Part shown: piece by piece, positions 35,863 through 44,741 of the stretch
Position numbering within the stretch: position 1 is the first letter of the stretch
How the letters are laid out: the number at the start of each line of letters is the position of its first letter
Assembly (NCBI RefSeq): GCF_049472135.1
Contig: NZ_JBMOVV010000006.1
Location: forward strand, 1-64,000
Direction: 5' to 3'
Length of the DNA: 64,000 nt
Source: Arcobacter_B sp049472135
Lineage (GTDB): Bacteria > Campylobacterota > Campylobacteria > Campylobacterales > Arcobacteraceae
Notes under the pieces: model-generated
What the model was told of the DNA's origin: nothing
Seen by the model: only the letters and a program-made list of their open reading frames with translations
The model's database searches: none
Made by a program: the position numbers and the translations under genes

Positions 35863-35887
35863 AAATAAGACAATATTTGTCCTATTT
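35863..35887. promoter_or_regulatory. Fe-S operator, site C (proximal suf site)
   Basis: AAATAAGA-N9-TCCTATTT, centre-to-centre 58-59 bp from site B, ending 27 bp before the sufB ATG and overlapping the likely core promoter. Read on the other strand it matches nifS site A at most positions, including the AAATAGGA arm. Confidence 0.65.
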
Positions 35888-35914
35888 AAAAAAATTAAAA
35901 AATTGGAGTCTGTT

Positions 35915-37351
35915 ATGAGTCAAAATAAACAGATACATGATGTTATTAATAGTGATTATAAATTAGGATTTGAAACTTTAGTAGAAAGTGATACATTTCC
36001 TAAAGGTTTAAATGAAGATGTAATTAAAGCTATTTCAGCAAAGAAAAATGAACCCCAATGGCTTTTAGACTTTAGACTTAAAGCATATGAAAAATGGTTA
36101 AAAATGACCGAGCCAAATTGGGCAAATTTAAAATACCCTACTATAGATTATCAAGATATTTCATATTTCTCTGCACCTAAAAAGCCTTTAGATTCGCTTG
36201 ATGAAGTTGATCCTGAAATTTTAAAAACTTATGAAAAATTAGGAATTCCCCTAGAAGAGCAAAAACAACTTGCAGGTGTTGCAGTTGATGCTGTATTTGA
36301 TTCAGTATCAGTTAAAACAACTTATCAAGAAGAGTTAGAAAAATTAGGAATCATTTTCTGTTCAATCTCAGAAGCTGCAAATAAATACCCAGAACTTTTA
36401 GAAAAATACTTAGCTTCTGTTGTTCCAGTTGGTGATAACTATTTTGCCTGTTTAAACTCTGCTGTATTTACAGATGGAAGTTTTGTTTATATTCCACCAA
36501 ACACTAGATGTCCTATGGAATTATCAACATACTTTAGAATCAATGCTTTAGATACAGGACAATTTGAAAGAACTTTAATCATCTGTGATGAAGGAAGTTA
36601 TGTATCATACAACGAAGGATGTTCAGCTCCCACAAGAGATGAAAGACAACTTCACGCCGCAGTTGTTGAATTAGTTACTTTAGATAATGCACAAATAAAA
36701 TATTCGACTATTCAAAACTGGTACCCAGGTGATGAGCAAGGTAAAGGTGGTATTTTAAACTTTGTAACAAAAAGAGGTTTATGTAAAGGTGAAAACTCAA
36801 AAATCTCTTGGACACAAGTTGAAACAGGTTCAAGTTTAACATGGAAATATCCTTCATGTGTTTTAAAAGGCGATAATAGTGTTGGTGAGTTTTACTCAGT
36901 TGCTATTTCATCAAAAGCCCAACAAGCTGATACGGGAACAAAGATGATACATCTTGGGAAAAACACTAAATCAACTATTATCTCAAAAGGTATTTCTGCA
37001 ATGCATGGAGTTAATGCCTATAGAGGATTAGTTAGAGTTGGTAAAAATGCACACAATGCAAGAAATATTTCAGAGTGTGATTCACTTCTTATTGGAAATG
37101 CCTGTAATGCACATACATATCCATACCATGAAGTTAAAAATATGACAGCGAAAATTGAGCATGAAGCAACAACTTCAAAAATTTCAGATGAGCAACTATT
37201 CTACATAGAACAAAGAGGAATTAATCCTGAGAATGCAGTTTCTATGATAGTTAATGGTTTCTGTAAAGAAGTATTAAAAGAGTTACCAATGGAGTTTGCA
37301 GCTGAAGCAAAAGAGCTGTTAAATATATCACTTGAGGGAAGTGTTGGATAA
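35915..37351 (+). CDS. sufB: Fe-S assembly scaffold SufB
   Basis: Core scaffold subunit of the SufBC2D complex; 478 residues from ATG 35915 (GGAG 6 bases upstream; an in-frame TTG 12 bases earlier overlaps it). Conserved blocks: NSAVFTDGSFVYIPPNTRCP, NEGCSAPTRDERQLHAAVVE and the C-terminal ISECDSLLIGNACNAHTYP. The cluster-ligand Cys and the terminal Glu/His region are in place. First gene of sufBCDSE-sufT. Confidence 0.96.
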   Translation: MSQNKQIHDVINSDYKLGFETLVESDTFPKGLNEDVIKAISAKKNEPQWLLDFRLKAYEKWLKMTEPNWANLKYPTIDYQDISYFSAPKKPLDSLDEVDPEILKTYEKLGIPLEEQKQLAGVAVDAVFDSVSVKTTYQEELEKLGIIFCSISEAANKYPELLEKYLASVVPVGDNYFACLNSAVFTDGSFVYIPPNTRCPMELSTYFRINALDTGQFERTLIICDEGSYVSYNEGCSAPTRDERQLHAAVVELVTLDNAQIKYSTIQNWYPGDEQGKGGILNFVTKRGLCKGENSKISWTQVETGSSLTWKYPSCVLKGDNSVGEFYSVAISSKAQQADTGTKMIHLGKNTKSTIISKGISAMHGVNAYRGLVRVGKNAHNARNISECDSLLIGNACNAHTYPYHEVKNMTAKIEHEATTSKISDEQLFYIEQRGINPENAVSMIVNGFCKEVLKELPMEFAAEAKELLNISLEGSVG

Positions 37352-37404
37352 AAATCCAATATCTATAAGTTTAAAGAAATAAAACATTTTTAAGGAAATA
37401 TATA

Positions 37405-38160
37405 ATGTTAAGTATAAAAGATTTAAAAGTAAATATTAATGATAAAGAGATTTTAAAAGGTCTTGATTTAGAAATCAAAGAAGGAGAGATCCACGCACTT
37501 ATGGGTGTAAATGGAGCTGGAAAATCAACACTTGTTAAAACTTTAAGTGCACACTATGATTGTGAGGTAACAGGTGGAACTATTACTTATAAGAAAAAAG
37601 ACCTATTAGATTTAGAAGTTAGCGAACGAGCTAATGAAGGTATTTTTATGAGTTTTCAAAATCCTGTTGAAGTTCCAGGTGTAAATAATAGCTACTTTCT
37701 AAAAACAGCAATCAATGAAAAAAGAGCTTATAATGGTGAAGAAGAAATGGATGCAATGGAGTTTCTAAAACATGTAAAAGAAGAGACTTCTAAATACAAT
37801 CTTGATAAAAAACTTCTTCAAAGAGATTTAAATGATGGTTTTAGTGGTGGTGAGAAAAAAAGAAATGAATTAATTCAATTGTTATTACTAAATCCTGATT
37901 TAATTATGCTTGATGAAATAGATTCAGGTTTAGATGTAGATGCCATAAAAACAGTTGCAAATGTAATAAACGGTATGCTAGATGGTAAAAAGTCAGTTCT
38001 TATGATTACTCACTATGATAGACTTTTAGAGTTAATCAAACCTGATTATGTACACATTTTAAATGATGGAAAAATTGTAAAAACTGGAGATTATAATCTA
38101 GCCTTAGAACTTGATGAAAAAGGTTTTGAGGGAATAGGAATAAAAGATGAGAATAAGTGA
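37405..38160 (+). CDS. sufC: SufC ATPase
   Basis: ABC-type ATPase driving conformational change in SufBC2D; 251 residues. Walker A MGVNGAGKSTL, signature FSGGEKKRNELIQL, Walker B LIMLDEIDSGLDVDA and the H-loop MITHYDRLL. The 3' end overlaps sufD by 14 bp. Confidence 0.97.
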   Translation: MLSIKDLKVNINDKEILKGLDLEIKEGEIHALMGVNGAGKSTLVKTLSAHYDCEVTGGTITYKKKDLLDLEVSERANEGIFMSFQNPVEVPGVNNSYFLKTAINEKRAYNGEEEMDAMEFLKHVKEETSKYNLDKKLLQRDLNDGFSGGEKKRNELIQLLLLNPDLIMLDEIDSGLDVDAIKTVANVINGMLDGKKSVLMITHYDRLLELIKPDYVHILNDGKIVKTGDYNLALELDEKGFEGIGIKDENK

Positions 38161-39181
38161 TTTAGAGAATATTAATCTTCCTTCAAAATATGATGAAGAG
38201 TTTAGAAAAGTAGATTTAGAAGCTCTTTTTTCATACGATTTTAAAAATGTTAAAACTTATGAGTTAGATATAGTTGGACTAAACTCAGTAGAAGATAAAA
38301 ATGTTTATAGTAATCCATTATTTGAAATCACAAAGAGCTTTGAGAAAAAACAAATAGTTCTAACGATAAACTCAAATATCCCAGAACCTATTTGTTTAGT
38401 TCATAAGATAAAAGATGATGAGACTTTTTATACAAACTCTATTAAAGTAGAAGTAAAAAAAGGTGCAAAAGCCTCACTTATTGAAGTATTTACAAATACT
38501 TCAAAAAATAGTGCATATTGTGTAAATAGAGAGTTTCATATAGAAGAAGATACAGATTTTGAGTATGCAAAAGTTCAAGATATTAGTGAAGAAAATAGTT
38601 TTTTATATAATGCAATATTTAAACAAGAAGATAATTCAAAATGTAAGATTTCAAACTTTGAACTTGGAACTGGTTTAATAGTAAACAGTTATGAAAATAG
38701 TATTTATAATAAAAACATTGAGTATAACTTAAATGGTTTAGTAAAATCAAAAGATAGTTCAAATACAGCAAATCTAATAAAAACTATTCACAATAACGAG
38801 AGTTCAACTAGTGATATAAACTATAAACATTCACTAAAAGATAAAGCAAAAGCTGTATTTAAAGCAAAATCAATAGTAAATAAAGAGGCTTTATACTCTA
38901 AAGCTTTCCAAAATTCAAATACTATTTTATTATCAAATGACGCAACAATCTTTGCGCAACCTCATCTTGAGATTTTAATAGATGAACTTGAAGCAAGTCA
39001 TGGAGCAACAACAGGTACACTTGATAAAGACCAACTTTTATATCTTCAATCAAGAGGTATAAAAAAAGATAAAGCATATGATATGCTTTTAAACGCTTTT
39101 GAGGGACAAATATATGATAATATCAGCGATGAACTAATAAAAGAGTTTATCGACTCATATGAAAGGGATAGATATGTTTAA
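38147..39181 (+). CDS. sufD: SufD scaffold partner
   Basis: SufB paralogue of 344 residues, more divergent, forming the beta-helix partner in SufBC2D. The C-terminal AQPHLEILIDELEASHGATTGTLDKDQLLYLQSRGI is the family's hallmark with the conserved His. It overlaps sufC by 14 bp and sufS by 8 bp. Confidence 0.92.
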   Translation: MRISDLENINLPSKYDEEFRKVDLEALFSYDFKNVKTYELDIVGLNSVEDKNVYSNPLFEITKSFEKKQIVLTINSNIPEPICLVHKIKDDETFYTNSIKVEVKKGAKASLIEVFTNTSKNSAYCVNREFHIEEDTDFEYAKVQDISEENSFLYNAIFKQEDNSKCKISNFELGTGLIVNSYENSIYNKNIEYNLNGLVKSKDSSNTANLIKTIHNNESSTSDINYKHSLKDKAKAVFKAKSIVNKEALYSKAFQNSNTILLSNDATIFAQPHLEILIDELEASHGATTGTLDKDQLLYLQSRGIKKDKAYDMLLNAFEGQIYDNISDELIKEFIDSYERDRYV

Positions 39182-40355
39182 AAAAGATTTTCCATATTTT
39201 CAAAACTCAGATATTATATATTTAGATAATGCAGCTACAACTCAAAAACCAAAAGAGGTTGTAAACTCTCAAATTGAGTATTATGAACACTACTGTTCTA
39301 ATACTCATAGAAGTAATTTTGGTCATGCAAATAAAGCAACACAAAACTTTGAGAATGCAAGAAAAGTTCTAAAAGAATTTATCAATGCTTCTAAAAATGA
39401 AGAACTAATTTTCACAAAAGGTGTAAGTGAATCTATAAACTTTATAGCTGAGTCTTTTGCAAAAGATTTTAAAACAGTAATTATCTCTTCACTAGAACAC
39501 CACTCAAATATAGTTCCTTGGCATATGCAAGAAAGAACTTTAGGAAATGGTTTAGAAGTTGTAAGATGTGATGAAAACCTTAGTTTTGATTTCGCTCACT
39601 TTGAAGAGTTATTAAAAAACAATCCAAATGCTTTTGTTTCAGTTACACATATTTCAAATGCTTTTGGAAAAATCCATGATATAAAAGCTATTTGTGAATT
39701 AGCACACAAATATAAAGCTGTTGTTATGATAGATGGCGCACAAAGTTTAGCTCATATGAAAGTTGATATACAAGATATAGATGCTGATTTTTTTGCTATT
39801 TCTGCACATAAAACTTTTGGACCAACAGGAGTTGGAGCTATTTATGTAAAAGAGAAATATCTAAAAGATTTAAAACCTTATCAAACAGGTGGAGCTACTA
39901 TTCATGAAGTTGACTTTGAAAAATCGATACTATTAGATTCTCCTTATAAGTTTGAAGCAGGAACTCAAAATATAGCTGGAACTATAGGTTTTGCAGCAGC
40001 CCTTGAGTATTTAAATCATGTGGGATATGAAAATATAGAAGCAATTGAAAAAGATGTATATAACTACTTAGATGAAGAGCTTAGAAAAATACCAGATATT
40101 GAGTTTTATAATGATATAAAAGACTCAATTGGAAGTAGAAGTTTTAATATTAAAGGTTTAGTTCATGATGATATTGGTATTTTAGTTGATAAAATGAAAA
40201 TAGCATTAAGAGTTGGACACCATTGTGCACAACCTATTATGAAGCAGTTAGGAATAAAAGGAACTATTAGAGTTTCACTTGCATTTTACAATGATTATAA
40301 AGATGTAGATGCACTAATTGTTGCACTAAAAAAAGCTATAAGTATGTTGAGATAA
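39174..40355 (+). CDS. sufS: Cysteine desulfurase SufS
   Basis: Class II PLP desulfurase, 393 residues from ATG 39174 (AAAGGG 6 bases before; a second in-frame ATG at 39159 lacks one). YLDNAATTQKP, the PLP lysine in SAHKTFGPTG and the active Cys in RVGHHCAQPIM with the short SufS-type loop are present. Second desulfurase of the island, beside NifS. Confidence 0.96.
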   Translation: MFKKDFPYFQNSDIIYLDNAATTQKPKEVVNSQIEYYEHYCSNTHRSNFGHANKATQNFENARKVLKEFINASKNEELIFTKGVSESINFIAESFAKDFKTVIISSLEHHSNIVPWHMQERTLGNGLEVVRCDENLSFDFAHFEELLKNNPNAFVSVTHISNAFGKIHDIKAICELAHKYKAVVMIDGAQSLAHMKVDIQDIDADFFAISAHKTFGPTGVGAIYVKEKYLKDLKPYQTGGATIHEVDFEKSILLDSPYKFEAGTQNIAGTIGFAAALEYLNHVGYENIEAIEKDVYNYLDEELRKIPDIEFYNDIKDSIGSRSFNIKGLVHDDIGILVDKMKIALRVGHHCAQPIMKQLGIKGTIRVSLAFYNDYKDVDALIVALKKAISMLR

Positions 40356-40367
40356 GAGGAAAAAAAG

Positions 40368-40778
40368 ATGAGTATTATAGAGTCAAGAGTAGAAGATATA
40401 AAAGAAGATTTAGACTTTTTTGAAGATGAATTACAAAAATATGAATACATTATTGATTTAGGAAAAAAGTTAGAACCTTTAGATGATGAACACAAAGTTC
40501 CAGCAAATTTAGTACATGGATGTACTTCACAAGTTTGGCTTATTTGTGAACAAAAAGATGGAAAACTATTCTTTTATGGAACAAGTGATGCAATTATTGT
40601 AAAAGGTTTAGTTTATATGATTTTACAAATTTTCTCAAATTCTACAATTGAAGAGTTAAAAGAAGTTGATATGGATATTATTCATGAACTACAGTTAGCT
40701 GAAGTTATTACACCAAATAGACAAAGTGGTGTAATAGGAATGATAAAAAAGATAAAAGAGTTTGCGCAAAACGCATAA
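40368..40778 (+). CDS. sufE: SufE sulfur acceptor
   Basis: Accepts persulfide from SufS and passes it to SufB; 136 residues. The acceptor Cys is in LVHGCTSQVWL, and the C-terminal ITPNRQSGVIGMIKKIKE matches SufE/CsdE. Confidence 0.95.
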   Translation: MSIIESRVEDIKEDLDFFEDELQKYEYIIDLGKKLEPLDDEHKVPANLVHGCTSQVWLICEQKDGKLFFYGTSDAIIVKGLVYMILQIFSNSTIEELKEVDMDIIHELQLAEVITPNRQSGVIGMIKKIKEFAQNA

Positions 40779-40789
40779 AGGAAAAATTT

Positions 40790-41134
40790 ATGTCATTATT
40801 TGAAAATAAAGAAGTTATTGAAGAAAAGATTATTGATAATTTAAAAAAAGTATTCGATCCAGAAATTCCTGTGAATATTTACGATTTAGGATTAATATAT
40901 AGTATTGATTTTGAAGAAAAAGGAAACTACTTACATTGTAATGTTTTAATGACACTTACAAGTCCTGCTTGTCCAGTAGCTGAAAGTTTAGTAGAACAAG
41001 TAAAATATGTAACTTTAGCAGTTGATGAAGTTGATGAAGCTTATGTAAACTTAACTTTTAATCCTCCTTGGTCAAAAGATTTAATGAGTGAAGAAGGAAG
41101 AGAAATCATGGAGGTTTCAGGAGCAGTAATCTAA
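40790..41134 (+). CDS. SufT-like DUF59 protein
   Basis: MIP18/DUF59 family, 114 residues: DPEIPVNIYDLGLIYSIDF, TLTSPACPVAESL with the conserved Cys, and FNPPWSKDLMSEEGR. Such proteins (SufT, PaaD) aid Fe-S maturation of specific targets. Last gene of the suf operon, with terminator over its stop codon. Confidence 0.9.
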   Translation: MSLFENKEVIEEKIIDNLKKVFDPEIPVNIYDLGLIYSIDFEEKGNYLHCNVLMTLTSPACPVAESLVEQVKYVTLAVDEVDEAYVNLTFNPPWSKDLMSEEGREIMEVSGAVI

Positions 41135-41160
41135 AACTTCAAAATTTATTTTGAAGTTTT
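41133..41160 (+). terminator. Terminator of the suf operon
   Basis: Perfect 12-bp stem (AAAACTTCAAAA / TTTTGAAGTTTT, loop TTTA) starting on the last stop-codon bases. The 225-bp gap that follows is A/T tracts with no gene I can support. Confidence 0.8.
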
Positions 41161-41385
41161 AACTTTAGGAAAATATATTTTCTAATAAAAATAATAGTAA
41201 GAAAAATATTATTAATAATTTATATAAATAATCTATTATTAGTTTATATTAGTTACATATAATTTACACTTTTCATTTAATCATCGTTTTTTTAGTCTAT
41301 TTTACAAAAAAAATAACATTTCAAAACCTTTTCTTAATATTTAAATATATATAATAGAAGCATTATAAATAATAAAAGTGTGCAC

Positions 41386-43170
41386 ATGGGAAAAAGTAAA
41401 CAATATTCACAACTAGATGTAATAGAAGAAGAGGTTTTAATCGAACCTTCTGAGTATAATAAAATCTTAACAATCCAACAAGAAGTCTTAAATATGTTAG
41501 CAGAGCAACATGATACTAAAAACATATTAGAGATGTTATGTAAGCTTGCTGAAACACTTCTCCCTAACTCTGTTGCTTCTATCATGCTTTTAGATAAAAC
41601 ACAAAATCATATGAATATTATTGCTGCACCATCAATTCCATTTGAAGCACAAAAAGAATTAGAGTGTCTAATTCCAGGACCAAAAGCTGGTTCTTGTGGA
41701 AATGCAGTTCATAGGAACGAAGCTGTATTTGTTAAAAATACAAATACTGATGAAAGATGGGAAGATGTAAGAGAATTTGCTATAAACTTTAATTTATGTT
41801 CTTGTTGGTCTATGCCAATTAGAGATGCAAATAAGAAAGCTATTGGTTCTTTTGCCTTAACTTCATTTGAACATAGATTGCCAACTGCTTTTCATAAAAA
41901 ACTTTTAGAAATTGCTTCATCAATAGTAACAATTGTATTAAAAAACCAAGAGAACGAAAAGAAAACAAACTATCTTGCATATAACGATAGTCTTACAAAC
42001 CTTTATAATAAATCTTATTTTGAAAAAATCACATTTGAGACAAAAGCAAGAACTTTACTTTTAATGAATGTAAATAATTTCAACTACATAAATACAGCTT
42101 ATGGCTTTACAATAGGTGATAAACTGTTACGAAAACTTGCAACTGTTTTAAAAGAGAGATTTGAACAACATAATAGTTTTAGATTTAATTCAGACGAGTT
42201 TGCCCTACTTTATGAAGGAAAGATTAATATAGAAGATAAAATAAAAGAAATTCAGGACTATTTCTTTTCAAACTCTATCAATATTGGTGATTTAAAAATA
42301 AATCTTACATTTTGTATTGGTGCGATGTATGGAGAAAAAAATCTACTTAGAGACTCTTCTATTGCTTTAAAGAAAGCAAAAGATTTAGGTAAAAATAGAT
42401 TTTATATTTTTAAAAAAGAAGACAATATTGATTATGAAAAGACTCAATCTTTTATCAGTGCTACAAACTTAGTAAGAGAAGCTATTGAAAAAAGTTTTAT
42501 TACTCCTTTCTTTCAAGGAATTCATGATAACGAAAAGAATGTAATCACAAAATATGAAGTTCTTGCTAGAATAAAAAAAGACAATCAAATCATTTCACCT
42601 TTTGAGTTTTTAGAAGCAGCAAAACTTTCTGGTTTTTTACCTGCAATTACAAAAATAATAATAGAAAAAAGCTTTGATTATATGAGTAAAAATAGTTATA
42701 TGTTCTCTATAAATATTACAGAAGAAGATTTAAGTAAAAACTATTTAGTATCTTATTTAAAAAATGCCTTACAAATACATAATATAAAAGCTTCTAGAGT
42801 AACCTTAGAAATTCTAGAAGGGATTAGTTCTACTGGCAAAAAGAACCATATCAAACAACTTAAGGCATTAAAAGAGCTTGGTGTAAAACTTGCAATTGAT
42901 GATTTTGGTAGAGAATACTCAAACTTTGAAAGAATTATCGATTTGGATATTGATTCGATTAAAATAGATGCAAAATATATAAAAGATATAAATACAAATA
43001 AAAAGAGTTATGAAATCACAAAAGCACTAGCAAACTTTGCTAAAGGTGCAAATATTTCTTGTGTTGCAGAATTTGTACATAATAATGAAGTTCAAGAAGT
43101 AGTAAAATCTCTAGGAATAAACTATTCACAAGGATACTTATTTAGTGAACCTAGTGAAAAAATAAACTAA
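41386..43170 (+). CDS. GAF-GGDEF-EAL protein with altered catalytic motifs
   Basis: A 594-residue signalling protein: N-terminal GAF (about 30-185), GGDEF domain (about 195-340) and EAL domain (about 355-590). The cyclase signature reads NSDEFALL instead of GGDEF, and the EAL motif reads EVL (KYEVLARI). Later EAL residues (DDFGREYSNFERI, DSIKIDAKYIK, VAEFVHN, QGYLF) are mostly kept. Cyclase activity is unlikely; it may bind c-di-GMP, hydrolyse it weakly or act by contact. A start at GTG 41380 is possible; ATG 41386 is simpler. Confidence 0.85.
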   Translation: MGKSKQYSQLDVIEEEVLIEPSEYNKILTIQQEVLNMLAEQHDTKNILEMLCKLAETLLPNSVASIMLLDKTQNHMNIIAAPSIPFEAQKELECLIPGPKAGSCGNAVHRNEAVFVKNTNTDERWEDVREFAINFNLCSCWSMPIRDANKKAIGSFALTSFEHRLPTAFHKKLLEIASSIVTIVLKNQENEKKTNYLAYNDSLTNLYNKSYFEKITFETKARTLLLMNVNNFNYINTAYGFTIGDKLLRKLATVLKERFEQHNSFRFNSDEFALLYEGKINIEDKIKEIQDYFFSNSINIGDLKINLTFCIGAMYGEKNLLRDSSIALKKAKDLGKNRFYIFKKEDNIDYEKTQSFISATNLVREAIEKSFITPFFQGIHDNEKNVITKYEVLARIKKDNQIISPFEFLEAAKLSGFLPAITKIIIEKSFDYMSKNSYMFSINITEEDLSKNYLVSYLKNALQIHNIKASRVTLEILEGISSTGKKNHIKQLKALKELGVKLAIDDFGREYSNFERIIDLDIDSIKIDAKYIKDINTNKKSYEITKALANFAKGANISCVAEFVHNNEVQEVVKSLGINYSQGYLFSEPSEKIN

Positions 43171-43192
43171 AGTAGAAAATCTACTTTAGTTT
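43164..43192. terminator. Bidirectional terminator
   Basis: 13-bp perfect stem (AAACTAAAGTAGA / TCTACTTTAGTTT, loop AAA) at the convergent junction, covering both genes' ends. Confidence 0.8.
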
Positions 43193-44517
43193 TAAAATAC
43201 ATAAACTGCTGCAAACCAACCAAATATTACAAGTGGAATATTATAGTGAATAAATGTAGGAACAACAGTATCCCAAATATGATCATGTTGACCATCAACG
43301 TTTAATCCTGATGTAGGTCCAAGTGTACTATCAGAAGCTGGGCTTCCTGCGTCACCTAGTGCTGCTGCTGTTCCAATAATTGTAATTGTTGCCATTACTG
43401 AAAAATCAAGTTGCATACATAAAGGTGCATAAATTGTTGCAATAATTGGAATAGTTGAGAAAGATGAACCTATTCCCATAGTAATAAATAAACCAACAAT
43501 TAGCATTAAAAGTACAGCTAATGATTTATTATCACCAATTAAATCACTTATTGAAGCAACTAAAGTTTGAACTCCGCCTGTTTCATTTATAACATTTGCA
43601 AAACCATTTGCTGCAATCATAATAAAACCAATCATTCCCATCATTTTAAGACCTTTTGTAAAGAAATCCTGTGTCTGATTTGCCTTAATTACACCTGCAA
43701 CTATAAAGATAATAAATCCTGCAAGTGATCCTAAAATAATTGAGTTTGTATAAAGTTGTAAACCTAAAGCTGTTACGATTGATACTAATGCAATTAAGAT
43801 ATAAAATCCATTAATATCTTTCTTTTGAGACTCTGTTTCTAAAACCTTACTAATATCATAAACTCTTTTTTTTCTATATGTAAAAAACATAGCAGTTAAT
43901 AAACCTATAAACATTCCTAAAACAGGAATAGACATTGCAATTGGCAACTGTCCACTTACGGCTTCAACACCACTATCAACTAAGTTTTTTAATAAAATTT
44001 CATTTAAGAATATTCCACCAAAACCAATAGGAAGTAACATATAAGTTGCAACAAGACCAAATGTAATTACACAAGCAACTACTCTTCTATCTAGTTCTAA
44101 TTGTGCCATTGAGTGAAGAAGTGGTGGTATTAAAATTGGAATAAATGCAATATGAACAGGTATTAAGTTTTGAGATGAAATAGCTGCTAATAAAATAAGT
44201 GTTAACATTAAATATTTAATATAAATAAACTGCATAGAAGAAGAACTATTTCCTACTTTTTTTATAATCATATTTGATAATAAATCAGTAATACCTGACT
44301 TTGAAATAGCAACAGCAAAAGTTCCAAGCATAGCATAACTAAGTGCAATTGTAGCACCATCTCCAAGACCTGCGTTGAAAGCTTTGATAGTTTCATTTAT
44401 ATCTAAGCCAGCACTAAGCCCCCCAACAATTGCTCCAATTATTAAAGCAATAACAATATTTACTCTAACTAGTGAGAGTAAAACCATAACCATAACGGCA
44501 ATAATTACAGAATTCAT
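43192..44517 (-). CDS. Na+/H+ antiporter, NhaC/YuiF-like
   Basis: A 441-residue polytopic membrane protein with 11-13 predicted helices. N-terminal IALIIGAIVGGLSAGLD, LLAAISSQNLIPVHIAFIP and a late GDAGSPASDSTLGPTSGLN loop fit the Na+/H+ antiporter (NhaC-superfamily, YuiF type) group. Ion specificity is uncertain; lysine/amino-acid transport has been proposed for some relatives. Separate from nhaA at 58 kb. Confidence 0.8.
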   Translation of the reverse strand: MNSVIIAVMVMVLLSLVRVNIVIALIIGAIVGGLSAGLDINETIKAFNAGLGDGATIALSYAMLGTFAVAISKSGITDLLSNMIIKKVGNSSSSMQFIYIKYLMLTLILLAAISSQNLIPVHIAFIPILIPPLLHSMAQLELDRRVVACVITFGLVATYMLLPIGFGGIFLNEILLKNLVDSGVEAVSGQLPIAMSIPVLGMFIGLLTAMFFTYRKKRVYDISKVLETESQKKDINGFYILIALVSIVTALGLQLYTNSIILGSLAGFIIFIVAGVIKANQTQDFFTKGLKMMGMIGFIMIAANGFANVINETGGVQTLVASISDLIGDNKSLAVLLMLIVGLFITMGIGSSFSTIPIIATIYAPLCMQLDFSVMATITIIGTAAALGDAGSPASDSTLGPTSGLNVDGQHDHIWDTVVPTFIHYNIPLVIFGWFAAVYVF

Positions 44518-44741
44518 CTGTTTTCCTTTTAGTTAAACATTTCATGATTGTTTCAAAAACAAAGTTGAGAGTTTACTTAAAATTGTGTAAAAGTTGCATA
44601 AAGTGGCATAGTTTTCATAGTAAAGATATAAAAGCTTTTATTTTGTTACTATTCTGATACCTTTTTAAGATAAAATCCGGCTCCTTTAAATAAATAACTA
44701 TTTATTATTTATTTAATAACAAAAACTAATAGGTGGAATTT

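Noticed and set aside
43192..44517. Citrate or C4-dicarboxylate transporter
   Set aside because: The loop GDAGSPASDSTLGPTSG fits the NhaC/YuiF antiporter group better, though the substrate remains open.
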